Assembly: GCF_037042905.1 (NCBI RefSeq)
Contig: NC_087246.1
Location: 33,598,001 to 33,662,000, forward strand
Direction of reading: 5' to 3'
Source: Lytechinus pictus
Taxonomy: Eukaryota > Echinodermata > Echinoidea > Temnopleuroida > Toxopneustidae
DNA: 64,000 nt
The notes below the pieces were generated by a model. It was given only the letters and a program-made list of their open reading frames with translations, had not been told where the DNA came from and did no database searches. Made by a program: the position numbers and the translations under genes. This document shows positions 1 to 13,983 of this stretch, in pieces. Position 1 is the stretch's first letter, and each line of letters begins with the position of its first letter.

Positions 1-344
1 TGATGCATAGGTCACCATACTAGTGATATGACCATGGATTATCGAATTACTCATCATCGTTGAGGCAAACTCTTAGGTTCAATCTTAAAGGTAGACAATT
101 AAATTCCTGATATTGTCACATTTCATGCGTACCATAAACACAGAAACTGTATAATCGTCTTCGACTTGTAATGACCTTTCCCCGACATGCTCAATTTCCT
201 ATTTTTTTGCCCTGGACATGCGCAGGTCTTCTGTCGCCCTTGCATCATGTCATATTTAAGAGTGTTTTCGCACTGCGTCGCAGAATCAATCCGAGCACGC
301 AGCAAATGCATTAAAATGCAAGTCAAATCGTAATGAAAACCTGA

Positions 345-510
345 AAGGTCTTTGTCGAAAATTAGTGAATCGAAACAGTACTTTCGTCCGACGTTACGGT
401 GCTGACCAATAATTGCAAATGTCTTTCCAGAGTGAGGGACGAAACTGCTGTTTCTATTTATCGGCCCTCGACTTCATTGTCATGAAAGGCACTTGACGAT
501 ATATTATCTA
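345..510. repeat. Partial copy of dispersed fold-back repeat (family A)
   Basis: The stretch shares blocks such as CTTTGTCGAAAATT followed by GTGAATCGAAACAG, and GACGAAACTGCTGTT, with fuller copies near 14.1, 25.7, 31.3 and 37.1 kb. Neither terminal arm is complete here, so it is a degraded or truncated copy. Confidence 0.45.
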
Positions 511-2512
511 TGTTCCAGAAAAAGTCGGTGTAGCTGTTGCGAGAACTCCCTAAGCATGAGATCGCAGTTCAATAATGAAAAGCTGAATGCGTTGAGAGAG
601 GTGGTCCCGTCCCGTAACCACGCGACTTTTCTGCTGAAAAAAAAAACATGAATCTTAAAATCCATGACCGTATCCCGTTTATTCTTATTAAGGTTTTGTT
701 TTTATATTGTATGCAGTGATTAGGGCTACTTAAAAATGAAACAATACGTAAGATGCCCTCGAAATGAAACAATGGATTTAACATTTTGTAGAGTACAATC
801 GAATGACTCAGTATGACATCGGTCTTTTTGAAAAGGCCCGATTCAGGCAATCGTGTCCTCATAAACGCACTTTATGACAAACAATGTAACACAATCAGAT
901 ACATATTTTTTTGAATGACGAGGTATTATTCATTCCCACTGCGTTATTTCCTGACTTTGCAATGCGTCAATAGCTGACATAGTCATAGACAGGTGTACTA
1001 GAAATTACAATTACTCAATAATCTAGTATGTTATAGGGATTTTTTTTTATAGATTAAAGATGAAGTGAGACAATGGTCTAGCTATTATCATGATTAATCT
1101 GGTTTAAGGTTGATTCTAGATATTACCAAGTGTTTGACGCAGGGCTGGCTATCATGGTTTGAGATGAATATTCGGAGGAAGCTATGAACGAAATTTAGCG
1201 TTGAGCTGGGGATAATCTAGTCCGCGGGCACAGACCCTTGGTTTTAGCAATTCGCATAGAGCATAATGCAGAGTCTGAAATAGTGAGACTAGATAAACTA
1301 TATACTGTGGCTGGCTCTTACAGGCAGAGCCTTTGTTGTCTATTCTTTACTCTAGACCTGTTATTGGTTAAGGTGTCAAATATGGGTCTGTGCTTGCAGA
1401 CTATGAATAACCCGAGCTGCGCTTTGGCAATTAAAGGTCTGTGGACATACATATACCGTATGATCGTACATGAATGGTTGAATATTATGCAATCGTTGAT
1501 TATGATGGATCATCAATGTGAATCACGATTAATGTATCAATTATATTTTCTATCCTTCTCAACAGGTGTGATATACTTTTCAAGGGGCCCAAAGCAACGT
1601 TCTCTATGTTGCACCTGTTACTTTGGTAACTATTTAAGATGGAATGTGTACATGAGGGAAATTCTCATTTCATCATGAAAATATTGATATTTCATCCCTA
1701 TAATGCATATATTTTATTTTAGAATACATTAGTACATCGGTGTCTAATATCTTTGATATTAACAATAATAATAATAATTATAAGAATACCAATAATGATT
1801 ATAATAATAATAATGACATTAATGATAATGATAATTATTATAATAATGAAAATAGTAATAACAATAATAATAATGATAATAATACTAAAACACGTTGGAT
1901 ATGTCTGGGTAATATCAGTGGTCCTAACGATCAAATGCCCAAAACTTTCTTATTGTTCTTAAAAATTTCCTTGATCTTATTCTTTAATTTTTGTTACTGT
2001 TTTAACACAACTTACTTGTTCCTAAGGTTTCGTTCCCATTTAAAGGGACACTATGACTCTCTACCTTCTATACACACCCATTACAATCACTGACAATGGT
2101 GTACCTCTTTAATAACTGACATGTCCTCTTCTGAGTTTGAAACGAAAATCCACCCCTCTCGCTGACGAAGTTTGTATATGTCAGAAACGATTGACACTTC
2201 GGAGACCCCGATGAAAACACCTTGGACAGTCTTTTCACTCTCATGTCATACGGTGACGTGTATTTCCTGAATGGACAGGTCACCGCAACATTCTCTCTGA
2301 ATTATTATTAATCCTCCTCCATTGATGATTAATAATGGTCAGTTACAGGTGTAAGTTAGTACAGGTGGGCTAGCGTGAAGATGGAGAGGTACTAAGATTT
2401 TGTTGGAACGTCGTAATTTTGACTATTTACGTGGTAGTCTGGTGAGAGTAGGCAACCATTTTTTTTGCATTAAAACACCTTTAAGTTAGCAATGGTGTGG
2501 TATTAAAAGTCC
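511..2512. other. Gene-free stretch
   Basis: No exon with convincing codon content or a family motif is seen. The 146-codon open frame at 1238-1678 has a low-complexity composition and no recognisable domain, so I do not call it. An AAT-rich simple repeat lies at 1761-1886. Confidence 0.5.
1761..1886. repeat. Imperfect (AAT)n microsatellite
   Basis: A run of AAT/AATGAT triplets with scattered substitutions. Open frames through it on both strands (poly-Asn on +, poly-Ile on -) are artefacts of the repeat. Confidence 0.85.
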
Positions 2513-2694
2513 TACACAGTAAAAAAAAAATAGAACGTTCTTTAAGCCTGTCACTCTTTCAACAAGATGTTTAAACGTTTTTTGTAATTGTTTAAACTTA
2601 TTAAACAACTTGTTTAAAACGTTTAAACAGTAGTTGTTAATGTGACGGGCTTACAAACCGTGCTTAAAGTTTTAAACAGCGTTTTTACAGTGTA
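2513..2694. mobile_element. MITE, TACACAGTAAAAA-ended (family D)
   Basis: The element begins TACACAGTAAAAA and ends TTTTTACAGTGTA, giving terminal inverted repeats. The inside carries many GTTTAAAC-like short palindromes and the block GTGACGGGCTTA. A second copy lies in opposite orientation at about 48939-49141. No coding capacity. Confidence 0.75.
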
Positions 2695-2783
2695 ACCAAT
2701 TATCACAAAATTATATTATGTACTTAGGGATTCTTTTCGTCGACAGGGTGAACCTCTGGACGGGTAGGTATATACTGTATTTA

Positions 2784-2819
2784 GTTCATACCATATACCT
2801 ATAGGTCCATGGTTCATAC
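2784..2819. mobile_element. Ultrashort palindrome with 8-bp target duplication (oldest of three)
   Basis: A 20-bp core at 2792-2811 begins CATATACCTA and ends TAGGTCCATG, so the arms are complementary except for two bases in the left arm. It sits between two exact copies of GTTCATAC (2784-2791 and 2812-2819). The right arm matches the arms of the palindromes at 38433-38455 and 61791-61817. The structure is that of an insertion or of an excision scar. The two mismatches suggest it is older than the other two. Confidence 0.7.
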
Positions 2820-3090
2820 AGACTATGAGTTAGGCGAGAAGCAGATTTAAAGTTTATATCAGAGATAAGACAAAACCATTATGGAATATCGAAAGATAAT
2901 TTTTAAATCAAATTCTGTCTCCCATCTTGTGATTACAGCTTATCACGCCTGGTTTTCTTCTGAATATATGATGATGGTCCTGATGTTAATGATGTACATC
3001 TAAAACGAAAATTGCTCAATCGATAACCATTGTTAATTTCATGTGTTGTCAATAAAAATGAGAATATTCCAAGGGTTTCATTCACCTCTA

Positions 3091-3128
3091 ACAATGACGT
3101 TCCTGCATACATGCAGAAACGTCATTGT
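3091..3128. repeat. 38-bp near-perfect palindrome
   Basis: The left arm, ACAATGACGTTCCTGCAT, pairs with the right arm across an AC centre with one mismatch. No clear flanking duplication is seen. It could be a tiny MITE remnant or a cruciform-forming site. Confidence 0.7.
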
Positions 3129-3599
3129 GTCTATCAAAGTGTACATCAATCTTTGATCCAGTGTGACAACCACTCATAGACGTTTAAAAAAAACAAGAAT
3201 ATATGATTATGATACCGTCTTCATGGTGTTATAGGTTACCCCGTGCCATCCAGCGATATTATCATTTATTTCCGGTTGCGCCCAAAATAACAGTGGTGAT
3301 GAGGTTCGACCATGAAAATGTACGCTGCACGTGGAGTCCTCCTGCTGTATCATAAGAACGGCACTTATCTCATGGCTTCTCAAATTTAGCGACAAATACG
3401 TGGTTTTTAGTCATTAATCCTAACCTAAATGTGCGTCTCACTTGAGACGAAAAACAAAGATGAACTGATCACATCTTGAACTTTTATTAACCTTTCAACA
3501 TGAAAGTTTCGACACTGTCGACGACAGAGTCACATTGAATAAAAAGTCGAAACTGGGTATCTTTCGTTTGTCCATGGACAAAGTAAAGGAATGAGGAAA

Positions 3600-3848
3600 T
3601 TGGTGTTGATAGCGGTGATGGTGATAGTGAGTATGGCTATGATGCTGATGATAATAAAAGTTACGAATAATAAAAGGTATGATGATGACCAGTTAATATG
3701 ATTAGGATGATGATGGCGATGATGATGAGGAGGAGTCTCAGAAGATGATGTGATGATTATGATGATGATGTTTATGATGATGATGATAAAGATGATTTTA
3801 ATGATGTTAATGGTGACGTTGATGATGGTTATAATGTTGGTGATGACG
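3600..3848. repeat. Imperfect (GAT)n tract
   Basis: GATGAT/GATGGT triplets dominate for about 250 bp. The poly-Ile/His open frame on the minus strand is an artefact. Confidence 0.8.
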
Positions 3849-4124
3849 AACATTCCCGTACCCATATAATTCCTGTTGTTTTGATTTTTATAGGCCTTTC
3901 ATTACTAAAATGTGATGGTAAATGGAAAAGAGAAAACTGAACATTCTTTGTACTTTTAGTGGATTTCGATAAGTAGAAAATCTATGTTTTCAATTTCTGA
4001 TAATAATTTGTTAAAGGTTTAAATGACTGGATAAATTATTTTGTTTCCGAAATCCAGAGACTTTCATAACCATGAAATTACATGGCCTTTAGATAGTAAT
4101 TAGACAAGTGGACGAAAAAGTCCT

Positions 4125-4292
4125 GTTAGCGTGGTAGCGTCGTGGTGTAGCGTTTCTGACTATTATTATTATCATTATTATTTCCATTGTCCACAACTTG
4201 ATGTTCTGTTGGTATATTAAACAGTAACCGGACTTCTATTATTATCATCATTATTATTATTATCATTATTATTATTATTATTATTATTATTG
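4125..4292 (+). repeat. tRNA-like SINE head followed by (TTA)n tracts
   Basis: GTCGTGGTGTAGCG followed by TTTCTGAC (about 4139-4160) resembles the A-box half of a tRNA-derived SINE. It runs directly into ATT/ATC triplet repeats at 4161-4182 and 4236-4292. No B box follows, so this is at best a 5' fragment. The SINE call is weak; the triplet repeat is certain. Confidence 0.35.
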
Positions 4293-5130
4293 TTAAAACA
4301 ATGAAAATGCTATGAATCTATGTATTCCTAAAAAACATGAAGGTGTTTGTTGTTATGAATAATAGATTATCACAGGATCGAGCTTTACATTAGAATAATC
4401 AAGCATCGTAATAAAACCTGTTTCGTGTAGGAAATATAACATTATGTAACAACACATCAATCATCCACTAACGAGCGAAATGAATTAGCGGATGAACTGC
4501 ACCCTTTGATTGGCGCAAACATGAGGCGAAGCCAAATTGTGAATTGGTTCTTTAATGGGCCATTCATTGTCTGAATGCTATTAACTGAGTGATAGATCAC
4601 ACCTGTCTTCATGTACAGGTAAATTGATGATAAACCCTTCCGCCAAAAATGAACTCCCTTGTCTTAAGAGAGTTCTAGAACTACATCTTTTATTTGAGAT
4701 GTACTTGTGCGTTTTCTTGGTGACGTACGAGTGACGCGGGAATAACGCAGATGCTACGTCACATCTTCAAGAACATTATAATCTAGATATCAACTCCCAC
4801 GTGTTTTACGTGTGACGCTGGTCTCGGAGGCAACAATCATAATTAATATCCTTGATATACCAAACAACGGATCTGCCTATGCCAATTCATGTAGGAGGGT
4901 TAGCTGACTTTCAATCAAAACGCAAGGAAAAGTGCTATACATGTAGTGGCACTCCTTTGAGTTTGACGTGAATACCAAGAGTGAATATTATCAGATGATA
5001 AAATTGATTGAGAGCTCTCACGTGACAACATGGGCAAGGAATTTAAAGTATAGAACCTGGTGTGGTTCTGATTTGATATGATACTCAATTACCAAATGAC
5101 CAGAATCCACATTATTACTTTATAAAACAA

Positions 5131-5257
5131 ATGATACACATCAGTTTGTTCTGGCATTAGTGTGATTAAGTTTATTGGTCCCTTGCTTAAGAACTGCTTT
5201 TGCATCTTGCATGTTTGAATATAAAGCCTGACTGATGTGTATCATGATACACATCAG
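5131..5257. repeat. Inverted repeat ending in a perfect 26-bp palindrome
   Basis: ATGATACACATCAG at 5131-5144 is inverted at 5232-5245 (CTGATGTGTATCAT). A third copy in the original direction overlaps it at 5244-5257, so 5232-5257 is a perfect 26-bp palindrome with 13-nt arms. GCATTAGTG follows both the first and the third copy closely. This looks like a small fold-back element with a duplicated end. Confidence 0.7.
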
Positions 5258-8200
5258 GCATTAGTGATTTAGCAATGAAATAACATGAATTTCAAATGAA
5301 TACTTGAAATAAATCACGTGATGGTATTGGTTATACGTCTATTGTGAATGTTTCTTTTAATTTATTGTTTGATTCTGAACCAAATGAAATCCAATCACCA
5401 ACAGTTTGCCATGAAGTATAATATCTGACTCCATTAATGAATACATGTCACATATTAATGTTATGACAATTTTGACTAAATTACCAAGCTTCGGTTTAAC
5501 TTCCAAAAAGCATAAGGTAATGTGAATACATTCGCAATTTTGATCTACGACAAAAACATTTTTTTAATATCTAAAAACATTAAAAAGTGTCAAACTTTAT
5601 ATACACACACACACACACCCAAAATCAGCGGTGGCGCCAAAGTATTTTAGATGTGGCGGAGCCTGACGAACTATTAGGGTTTACATCATTTTAAGGTTTG
5701 TTTAATGGATTTTCTCTCTTTTTTTTTTAAATCTATTTCCTTCTCGTTGTCCCATTTCTTGAAAACCATTGGGGTTGGGGTAGCCAGTCTGCCCCACCTC
5801 ACAAAGTGCTGCCCATGTCCTACATGCCGTTTCAGATTGTCCCAATTGTGATAATCCATAGCAATCAGGGTGATTTACATGTAGGTAGAGATAGTTCATT
5901 TTATTAAAAGTTCGGTTGAAAGAGATCACCTTACTCTTGTTTTGTTATCTTCTTTTTGAGAGGGGGATGTAAATTAATTATCAAGTCAAAAATATCAAGA
6001 CAAAAATGAAAACTATAGCAAAGTGAGGAACTAATCCTGACCCTTCGGCAATCCATGCTAACTCTGGGAACGACGCATCTATCTGTTTGGAATAAACAAA
6101 AAATTAAAATGGGTGTGGTAATCTTGGTACTGAATGCTTTAATGCCAATTGAAGAATACATTTTACCTGTAACATGGATCAAAGAATACATTTGGCAGGT
6201 ATCAAGCGGATTATTTGCAATCAATTACCTCCCTGTGACAGTAAACAAATTGATTCAATTTAAACAGGGTATCACAGTGAAAGGCAGTGAAGAGAATATA
6301 TTTTGAGAAGGATGAAGGTGTGCTTGATTGACATAGAAACGGATGCGGAAAAAAAAACCTGTCTCCAACAATGTTCGCCTGAAACGAAGAGACACTCTTT
6401 TTAAGGAGGTAATTTTATCCAGCTTTTGAAAGTAATAATCAGGTATGAAGCGAAAACAGTATATAGATCATGAAGAATGTATCACATTAGGTTTACAATG
6501 AACATATCAGTTTTTTATTCTTCTAACAAGATAGAGGAATTTGTATATTTCGAAACATATATAGGGCTTCAACAATCTCCTTATGTTATTCTTCAAAGTT
6601 TAAAATTTAAAAACGAAGGGGACACAACAAGAATAGACCTTTAAAGTGAATTCACGTATACATTAGTTTGTAAATTCATTTTTAAAAAAATGACCGATTG
6701 GAACACGTAAGTCCTCAGAGGTAAATGAGTAGATGGGCGAAGTATGGATTCGTCGACGAGGGGTTTAGGTTATAAAGATATATAGATTTAAATTTAATTT
6801 GGCAGCATTAACTTACATTGAGTGACATTATCATGATAATACTGTTTGCTAATAAAAACACATTTGGCAATGCGGATAGCCTTTAGAACAAACAAAAAAA
6901 AACAGGGAGGAAAACATTTTTTATTGATTGAACATACGTTTCGCTTTTCTTTTTTCAAACGAACCCACAACTTTCAACCACCAACTCACCTACCCACACA
7001 CACAATAATGCGGCCGGCCATGCACCCATAAACGATGCAATCGGTTGTTCTTGATGCGACCCGAATATCAAGTTTCCTGTTCCAGAGGTATATTTAACTT
7101 GGGAGATTGAACATGAGATGAGATGACACCAATGTATTATATTCAAAACAGTCAGCAATTCATGTGAAATTTTTATGTCCTATAATTGATGAATCACACT
7201 CGTCGGGCTGACGAGGCTGAAGATCAACGCGTCATGGATTGAGCCGAGTACACCCCCCCCCCCCATATTCTGGCTCTCAAGCTTATATAAATCACTCAAA
7301 TCTATTTTGGTGAAAACTACAAAGAAATGTCAAATATAAAATGACCAACTAAAAACTGAAGAGATTTATTTAATTTTTTTTCTCTAAAAATCCCAATCCA
7401 ACACAATTCGGAAAATTGCAGAAGAGTGTCAATACCTAGTTGCCTATAAGCATTATCAGGTTTGGGTAGACTTTTTCTATTTTGATGACATTATTTTACT
7501 TGAAAAGTAAATAGATGTCGCTCCAGGTACCTATCTATTTTCAACATATGAAGAAAATCATTCATAAAAAAGAGGCTACCCTGTTGCAATAAAACAGAAA
7601 AAAATCCCAAATATATACACACTGACACACCCTCACCCACAAACATCTTAACACAAAGTCACACACATAAACGCGCGTCCGGCAAATATCACGTAGTCCC
7701 ATTGCAAACTCACATTATATGACCCACACATATTATTTTATGAGCACGCTCATCCACCCCAAGATGTGTTTGCATAATAGGCTACACTATTAGAAATCAG
7801 TCTTGATTGGAGCCATGCCCTTCAGATGTGAGATTCCTATCATTGAGGAGCTATCAGTTCCAATGCTTCCATTTTTCATTTGAATAACTTGAAATAAAAG
7901 TTTAAAGCAAGACTATTAGAAGTGGATTGACTCAAGGATAATCACCTTCTTCTTTTCGGCTATGTTCTACTTCTTCCCCCTCCCTCCTTTTTATACTCCG
8001 TACTTCGCAGTGGCGTACATCTACATTCAATCCCTAATAATACAATGTTAATAGACACTAAGAACCACGGATAATAGTTTGAGGAACGTATACAGGAAAA
8101 TATACCAATAACGATGTCATTTTTTTTGCTTTGACATTTGCAACCTATTTCCTCACGATAACTGACATAGCACCAACAAAAATGTCAAAGTCATCTTCAC

Positions 8201-11200
8201 CATAATGACTTTGCACATACACAACTAAAACTCGAAAAATATCTTCCGTAGGAAAATCGGAAAAGTAAAAATACAAAATCTTTTATATAATATGGAAGAA
8301 TACCTTTAATTTTAACTTTGAATGCTTGGCCCTTTCCTTTTTTAAAGCCTGTTATATTGGACGGAAAAGGCATATGATTCAGGCCACACTCAAAACGTGA
8401 CGATTCCCTCGACAAACGGCACAAGACCTCACCCTCCTGTCGTTGACAATGTGAATAATCCAGCAAAAGTCATGCAATGGAATGGTTGGTTACATGCAGA
8501 TGGAAATTAAATTAAGCTACTGGATCTGTGCCTTTAATTCCCTCAGACGAATGGCACAAAAGCATGTGATCTCATAGAGACTTGAAATTGATCGTCAACT
8601 TCAGCTTTTCCGCAAAAACAGGTAAATGAAAAAATGCAAACGGTCATGCCCGTCGGTCGTCGTATTGAATTGAACAAATGGCAGTAGAGTAATGACATTA
8701 TAAACATGAATGAAATTTGATTTCGACACCCAGGCAAGTGTAATATCGTTGTAACTCATATCTGCATAAATATTGAATGACAGTTAAGGTCACAATAAAC
8801 GTCATTCAAAACTCTTAACTCAAATGAAATGGAAAGAAAAGACAGAACACATTTTGTTTATCCTGTTACTGATGGTTTTTAATGGTCCTTTCAAATATTC
8901 ATGATTACCACGAATAAAATTACGTTTGATTTCTTTATCAAAATTATCTGTCAATAATCCATCAAAACTTATACGAATGGCTAGTTTGTTTGTGTTAAGA
9001 GTACTATTTGCACGACATGCTACTCAATGATAATTATCATCCAAATGTTAATTAATTTGATGGAACAGGATGGATAGCAAAGATATCAATTGAGTTCACA
9101 ATGTACTTTTCCATGACGATCAACTTTTTGGAGCATTACAGGATACCATTATGGTTACTACATCCGATGGCATAAATCGCCATCATGGCCAGCTGCATGA
9201 TCTTGCACACTGTTGTTCAGTTAGAATCTTAACTTTTGTCTAATTGGTATCGTAGCAAGTCGATTATATAGTAAAACATGTTATATTCAGACATTTAGAA
9301 TTACACAACAAATGGCAAATTCTTTACGATATAGCAATTCGTTTAAGAAATACCAATTCTATCATTAATACTTAGTAAACAGATCCTATGATGAAAACGT
9401 CTTGGGCGAAAACCAAATCCCGCTCAAAACGTGAACGTTTCCACCCAGGTGATCACCCAATCCCGTTGTTTTTTTCCTTTCGTCATGCAAGAATTATTAA
9501 AAGAACCATATTCCTCTATATTTCACTTATCTATGATCAGTTCACGATCCCTTGGTAAGCTACTTTAAATCAGTATTCATCTTACACCTCGGGGGGAATC
9601 CACTTGACGTTATATCCTTTCCTCTCTTCTCTTGGGGGTTTGGTGTTCATTTAAGAAACCGGCCTAGTGACCTTCCCTTTCCAGACTTGTTTAATCTAGA
9701 CAGCGGGTTTCTTTCACCTTGCATCTCAAATTACCGAACAACTATCCCTTATCTAAGACAGGATTAATGATCTGAGTGGGAAAATGCAAATCACAGCTTC
9801 AGTATTCGTAGCAATGCAGTGCATTTAGTAAACTATATACATGGGAGTTGTAAGGAGAAGCACTTAACTTATCCCTTTTCCCTTATCATTGTCTATGCCT
9901 GCTTGGGAGTACCGTTTGGATAACAACAATGTGCGACACTTCCTGTATTTTGTTTGCATGTGTAAACCGTAGCCTTGATAGTTTAAACCATTAAACATAA
10001 TCAGAGAAACCAGCCAACGAATCTTTCTAATGAACATGTGATTCCTCTCATGACCCGTGCCTATGTGTTGAGAGTTTGCGCTTGATCGCCACGCTTCATC
10101 GCATGGCCCCTCCCTATTTTCGTAGAAAGGGTATTTTCTTCTGGATGTAATCCCGTCAAGTCATCATGCTGTCCTCTGTAACCTTGTGCTGAACTCCCAA
10201 AGGATAAGAGTGGCGATCTTATACCGACAAGAGAAAAACAGACCAAAGCTCACATTGCCCGATGGCCTTGTGCCATTTTTAGCTCCCCTTGATGTTTTGA
10301 AAATGTTGTTGCAGCAACGGGTACACATTCGCATGCTCAATGGAATACCTCGTTATGGCAAGTTTTAAAACTTGTGTGTGGGTGTGTGTGCGAAGAGAGG
10401 AATAGCGAGTTGTAGGAATGGAGACTGTGTGTGAGCGATGTTTTGTATATCATTGCAGAAACCGCGGAGGAAAACGGGATAGGAGAAACAATTTTACCAT
10501 AAAGTGTTTTATCAATTAAATATTGTATTTAATGCGAAAATTAAGTATATAAATATTAAGTTTAGATACAGATAGAACATATGGATATATATTTTATACA
10601 TACTCACATACACACATACATACACCCTCCCGGACATACATACAAACATACATGCATACATACATATACATATAATGTAGATAGATAAGTAAAGACAGAT
10701 AATCGATGAAAGGAACGAAGGAAGGGGATGGAATGAAGGTAAGAAACATTGAGACTGCCTGGTTTTTAACCGCAACGGTGTGTTCATGGAACACCCACCT
10801 CCCTACTGCAGATAGCTCAGTGTAGCTTGTGACCATAACCTGAACCTTTTGCTTCTGGGACCATTACTGAGGAAGTAGGTATTGGCCAAGTTTCACGCTA
10901 CTAAAATATTTTCCATACTGAATTGTGCACAGGTGAATGCTTCAAAGTGGTATTAGGTTGAACATGGGCCTCCATGGGTTGATCAAAATCATCTATATTT
11001 AGCGCAATAGTAACGTAATCGGGAATTCACTTTCCTTTCCCCTTTCAGCAACCTGTTTAGTCAAGTGGATTGTTAAATCTCATTCTCTCATCATGATAAT
11101 AAAATATTCCTGACAATGAAATAAAAGTCATGTATTTTCCAAGTCAAGCAAAAGTTGATTGCAGGCTACACAAGTAAAATATTCTTCTCGTCTTCACTAG

Positions 11201-13983
11201 ATTAAGAATATTTGTAAATGACGGATGAATGTGTTCCCTGATAATGATCCATGTATTATTTCCGAATGGAGTATAATCGCAAGTATTACATTTTGATAAA
11301 CAAAAATATATCATAATTACAGTTTCAAAGATTATATTTTTAATTTTATTCTTATACTGAATTTTACTGTTTACATATAATGTATATAAAAAAGAATTGT
11401 AAATATCAAGACTAATTTTACTATATTATTGGCTTTTAAAACTTTTATTTGATAATAATAGTAACACATGTGACTTATAAAGCGTCAAATTCACTTTGTG
11501 TTCAAGCTGCATCGGCTGGGCTAGCAATTTCAGTGACAAAAACATCTATATTATTGTAATTTTGCCTCGTATTCGATTGGCATGTTGGCCGGGAATACTG
11601 AATATCGAATCGTATTATCTGCTTGCAATTCTCCGCTTCCAAATATTATTTTAGGTAACCTCGAGGGGTGCAGAATCTAATCAGTTGGAACATAACTAAA
11701 TTTCCGACTTGGTCCAAAAGAAGTATGTCTTTTACGTTAATAACAACCTTGCACACGGGGAGTTGACATATTTGGGCCTGCCATATATATGTCAAAACGA
11801 CCTTTTAGAAGTCTTTTAAGATCTCGTGTTGCTACGTATCTCCCATCAAAATGACAAAAGATCCAACCAGTTCTAGACCAAGACAGCAGGCTAACGGAGA
11901 CAATTTTCCATTTTGTACAGTCCATGACCAACATGGAGATGTTTTTCTAGTGGAACTAGATTCATATTCTTCATATTTTTACAGAAATATTAAAGAAGAA
12001 TAACGAATGACGATAATGACGAGTGATGCATTCATTAATTATATTCAGTCTTTTTCCTATGATCTTTCGGGTTGATAAGTTGATGTATCTGATATTACAC
12101 AAAATTCGAGTCAACTTGATTTAGCAAGCCTCAAGTTAAGTGTGAGGATGAATGTGGGAGTAGGGTTTGGTGTTCATCACTAATTAATAAACACAATTTG
12201 ACATGATATACATGTATCACATGCTTCTTTCAATAAAAAAATATTATTTGTGACAAAGTAGCCATTTACAATGAAAACCTTCGGATCCACATAACACACT
12301 CATACATATTATACTGTAAATTAAAAAAAATATTGATAGGGATCTGGAAATGGTTCTGAAAATATGTAAGTGTAGTGAAGAATTCACTAGATAATAAATG
12401 AAATTAATCTAGTAATGTTTATGAAAATATCAAAGTGTAATAAACATGAAGTATATTACTTATTAGCATGGCAAACTAGATCCTGTTTTATTTTCGTTAT
12501 ATTTCTTGGCTGTATCGCAGTTAAACAAATTGCATAAATGTGCTTAATCTGGTACTTGGATACCCGCCATTTTGGCACCAAATGCATGCGTAGCAACCAG
12601 AAGTTATCTATTGCATTCAAATTTAGCCATCACAACATTGAATGAAATAATTACTAACGCTAAGTTGTAGTAGTTTTACGTAAACTTTCTTTCCGTTCCC
12701 CCTTTACCTGTTTCCTAATTCGGAACTGAAAATGGGTCCTTGCCAGCGATGGATATGAAACAACCGATCGTATCTTAGCAGTTTGAAAGAGCCCCACAAC
12801 ATGACTGTTAAATATCTGGTCGATTGTGTTCATATGACACAAGATAATCTTTGGGACCACACGGGAATATTAATAGAATAATAAAAAAACAGACTGAAAA
12901 AGTTATATTCGTGAGCTTCGCTGAAGAAAGGGTTTTAAATAACTCCATGGACTATCAAAAAAGTAGTCTTTTATCCCCTAATTTTCTGCGGTGGGTGAAT
13001 CAGTAATGACGAATATTTTAGATCCTGTTATGCAGTAAGGGACCTGGAGAAAAGGTCTTTTATAACAGCAGGTGCAGAGAAACCTGTAACACTGTAACGA
13101 AGGGTGTGGTACACGGTGTGGGGCACGTGTTTGTGCGTGAGTGTTTTGTGCCTGTTTGTTTGTTATGAGTGTGTGTTTTGTGCCTGTCTGTGTGTTGTGA
13201 TTGTGTTTCATGTACCCGAATGTATGCACAATAATTGGGTTTATTGTAATCATTTCTACACTTTTTTTTTCAGTGATCCGTGACCTGCCTACAGATCAGA
13301 GACCCACATTAAAATAGTAAGGATTATCATGATCATAGAAGACTGAAACAAAACCGATGTTAATTCATGCTTTATGATAAATTAATTACAATTGTAATTG
13401 ACGAACGAGGCATAATTCTACAGCTGAAATCCTCGACTTTGATAATATAACATATATAATATATTCAATGTAAACGATTAATTGAAATGTAATTTATACT
13501 ACACGTAATTGACAAAATGGATATGCATGAATAATCATAGCAAAAACCACTGATCAGAAAACTGTAAATGGTTTCACTGTTGTCTGCGGGAGTCTTTATG
13601 TTCATCCTGTAATGATTATTCCCAACCTACGAGAGATTGTTTTGAAACGTAATCCAGCCTGTCTGAAAATGAAAAGCTCTTCCGTTTTCCTTCCAATTTT
13701 GGCTTTCTGAAAGGATTTAGGTTGAGAAGGGTGACTCTAAGAGATATGGTATTTTGTCAAATGAAAATGTTTTGATGAGTCACACTGTCATGCTGAATGG
13801 CGAACATGATAATTCCTTACACAGACCATGGACCTACTAGAAATAACCATCATTCAAGATTGTAAAGTAAGTAAATAAGTAAATTACACAACTTAATGTA
13901 GGTAGAAACAGCTGGACATTAAAGAATGCATTAAGACAAAGAGTGAAACAGTATAGGCTTTCAATACAAGAATACGACCTTCT
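5258..13983. other. Long gene-free stretch
   Basis: I see no exon or known repeat family strong enough to call over most of this interval. Local features are an (AC)n run at 5602-5618, a poly-C run near 7253-7264, and a TACA-rich tract at 10597-10675. The open frames are short and lack motifs. It could be intergenic or the intron of a gene extending beyond the window. Confidence 0.4.
10597..10675. repeat. (TACA)n / (CATA)n tract
   Basis: Imperfect tetranucleotide repeats with a short GC-rich interruption. Confidence 0.8.

Noticed and set aside
1238..1678. 146-codon open frame on the plus strand
   Set aside because: It is among the longest ATG-started frames in the gene-free part, but has no motif, no splice context linking it to other exons and no recognisable family. 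This length is expected by chance in AT-moderate sequence of this size.
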